Source: CAYSYH01 sp964435455 (lineage in GTDB: Bacteria > Patescibacteriota > WWE3 > 2-01-FULL-39-13 > JAACPI01). From it: a DNA stretch of 14,734 nucleotides. Location of the stretch: the NCBI GenBank assembly GCA_964435455.1, contig CAYSYH010000014.1, positions 1-14,734 of the forward strand, written 5' to 3'. Below, piece by piece: positions 13,638 through 14,734 of this stretch. Within the stretch, counting starts at the first letter, position 1. Every line of letters starts with the position of its first letter. Position numbers and translations under genes: made by a program. The notes under the pieces were generated by a model, which made no database searches, was not told where the DNA came from, and was given only the letters and a program-made list of their open reading frames with translations.

Positions 13638-14734
13638 AGTTTTATTTTATAAAAATATTTAAATATACTTCTAATTAAAAAAACACTAGTATATAAAGAT
13701 ACCAATATACCCAAACCCAAAGTTACCGCAAAGCCCCTTACAGGACCTGAATTAAGTAAGAATCCCCAGTCAAAAGGGTTAAATAATATAAATGCAATTA
13801 TTAAAGAAGCCGTATTAGCATCTCTTATAGAACTCCACGCACCTTTAAAACCTTTTTCTAAAGCTTCTCTTTTTTCTAAGCCTTTTCTTAACTCATCATT
13901 TATCTTTTCAAATATCAATATATTTGAATCTTCAGCCATTCCTATTGACAATATTAATCCAGCCATACCTGGAAGAGTTAAAGTTACAGGTAATATTTTA
14001 TATAAGGTTATAGTTAATAATCCATATACTATTAAATTTATTAATGATAGGTGAAATAATTTAGGATAGTTTAATAACATAAAAAGTAGTACTAAAACTA
14101 TACCTACAATTCCCCCTATTAGGCTTTTATTAATTGCTTGTTTACCTACACTTGGCCCTATTCTTGTTTGTGATACTATTTTTACAGGGACAGGTAAGGC
14201 TCCCGAATTTATTTGTATAGCCATGTCTTTTACCTGTTCTATTGTAAAATTTCCTGTTATAAATGCTTCTCCGGTGGGTATTTCTGTCCTTATTACAGGA
14301 GCAATCAGTATTTGATCATCAAGATAAATTGCTAATCTTTTCCCCACATTTTCTTTAGTAATTTGAGCAAACTTTTTTGATCCTTCGGGCGTGAATATTA
14401 ATTTTATGGATGGTTCGTTCTTTCCTGTGCGATCTCTATAAAAATCTGGAACTGCTTTTTCTATATCTGTAGAAGTAAGGTTTGTGTCTTCAAATTTAGG
14501 TATATATATTTCTTGTTTTTCTTTTTCTTCTTTGGGAATGTTTTTTTCTATCTTGAAAGATAGCTTTGCTGTTTTTCCTATTAGACTTAAAGCTCTATCT
14601 ACATCTTTTACCCCGGGTATTTCTACATAAATATTGTAATCGTTTTTAAAATTTATGACGCTAACATTAGGTTCATTTATTCCAAATTTATTTACTCTAA
14701 CCTCTAAAATTCTTTTTAGTGATTCAAGAGATTC
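13634..14734 (-). CDS. secD: Protein translocase subunit SecD, 5' end beyond the window
   Basis: 366 codons of SecD are visible, open to the right edge. The first visible part, ESLESLKRILEVRVNKFGI, is the P1-domain motif with RVN(x)FG, followed by EPNVSV and VEIPGVKDVDRAL. Next come the rest of the extracytoplasmic domain, IQINSGALPVPV, GPSVGKQAINKSLIGG at the start of TM2, and the membrane helices. GMAEDSNILIFEKINDELR holds the conserved proton-pathway Asp, with Glu where Val is usual just before it. SIRDANTASLI and SGPVRGFAVTLGLGILVSLYTS are typical of TM5-TM6. A GTG at 14345-14347 is an internal codon, not the start, because family sequence continues upstream. The missing N-terminus should hold TM1. 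The gene ends in TGA within the ATGA overlap with secF, evidence that TGA is a stop here. Confidence 0.96.
   Translation of the reverse strand, partial: ESLESLKRILEVRVNKFGINEPNVSVINFKNDYNIYVEIPGVKDVDRALSLIGKTAKLSFKIEKNIPKEEKEKQEIYIPKFEDTNLTSTDIEKAVPDFYRDRTGKNEPSIKLIFTPEGSKKFAQITKENVGKRLAIYLDDQILIAPVIRTEIPTGEAFITGNFTIEQVKDMAIQINSGALPVPVKIVSQTRIGPSVGKQAINKSLIGGIVGIVLVLLFMLLNYPKLFHLSLINLIVYGLLTITLYKILPVTLTLPGMAGLILSIGMAEDSNILIFEKINDELRKGLEKREALEKGFKGAWSSIRDANTASLIIAFILFNPFDWGFLLNSGPVRGFAVTLGLGILVSLYTSVFLIRSIFKYFYKIKL

Noticed and set aside
14345..14347. GTG as the start of secD
   Set aside because: The frame continues upstream to the window edge with clear SecD P1-domain sequence, so this is an internal Val.

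Overview
The window is AT-rich bacterial DNA carrying dense, mostly housekeeping genes with very short gaps. TGA is used as a stop (secD), which argues against the TGA=Gly code of Gracilibacteria/SR1. A freestanding rpoB-rpoC-rpsL-rpsG cluster, many Lys/Asn/Ile codons, a bacterial Elp3, and RNA polymerase subunits with bacterial architecture but odd substitutions at usually invariant sites all suggest a Patescibacteria (CPR) member. The phylum-level call is an inference; I cannot place it more finely.

Layout. 1-7550 (minus strand): rpoB, rpoC, rpsL and the start of rpsG, read right to left behind a strong sigma70-type promoter at 7641-7669. 7680-9391 (minus): mltG (peptidoglycan lytic transglycosylase) and, upstream of it, a class I methyltransferase that matches the Trm9/ALKBH8 tRNA wobble-uridine methyltransferase family along its whole length. 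9434-11170 (plus): elp3, a radical SAM/GNAT enzyme, divergent from the methyltransferase across 42 bp that contain a symmetric ATTATAAT box. 11220-12743 (plus): a comM/yifB-type Mg-chelatase-like AAA+ protein. 12744-14734 (minus): secF and most of secD, whose 5' end lies beyond the window edge. comM and secF converge with their stop codons directly abutting.

The most interesting feature is the divergent Elp3/Trm9-like pair. In eukaryotes Elp3 (in Elongator) installs the carboxymethyl-type group on U34 of tRNA and Trm9 methylates it to mcm5U. Here both homologues sit side by side in what appears to be a bacterium, suggesting a compact two-gene cm5U to mcm5U pathway. The Elp3 also lacks the cysteine cluster that binds zinc in canonical Elp3. 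The other notable theme is altered drug-target and active-site residues: RpoB differs at the rifampicin-contact positions equivalent to E. coli D516 and H526 and in the GDKMAGRHGNKG motif, and S12 has Arg at the position equivalent to streptomycin residue K42/K43.

Several genes (mltG, comM, elp3) have a -10-like box ending 7-10 nt before the start codon and no Shine-Dalgarno, as expected for leaderless or nearly leaderless mRNAs, whereas operon-internal rpoC and rpsG have clear Shine-Dalgarno sequences. I found no tRNA, rRNA, CRISPR, insertion sequence or long repeat. No gene-free stretch exceeds 300 bases; the longest is the 129 bp before rpoB.
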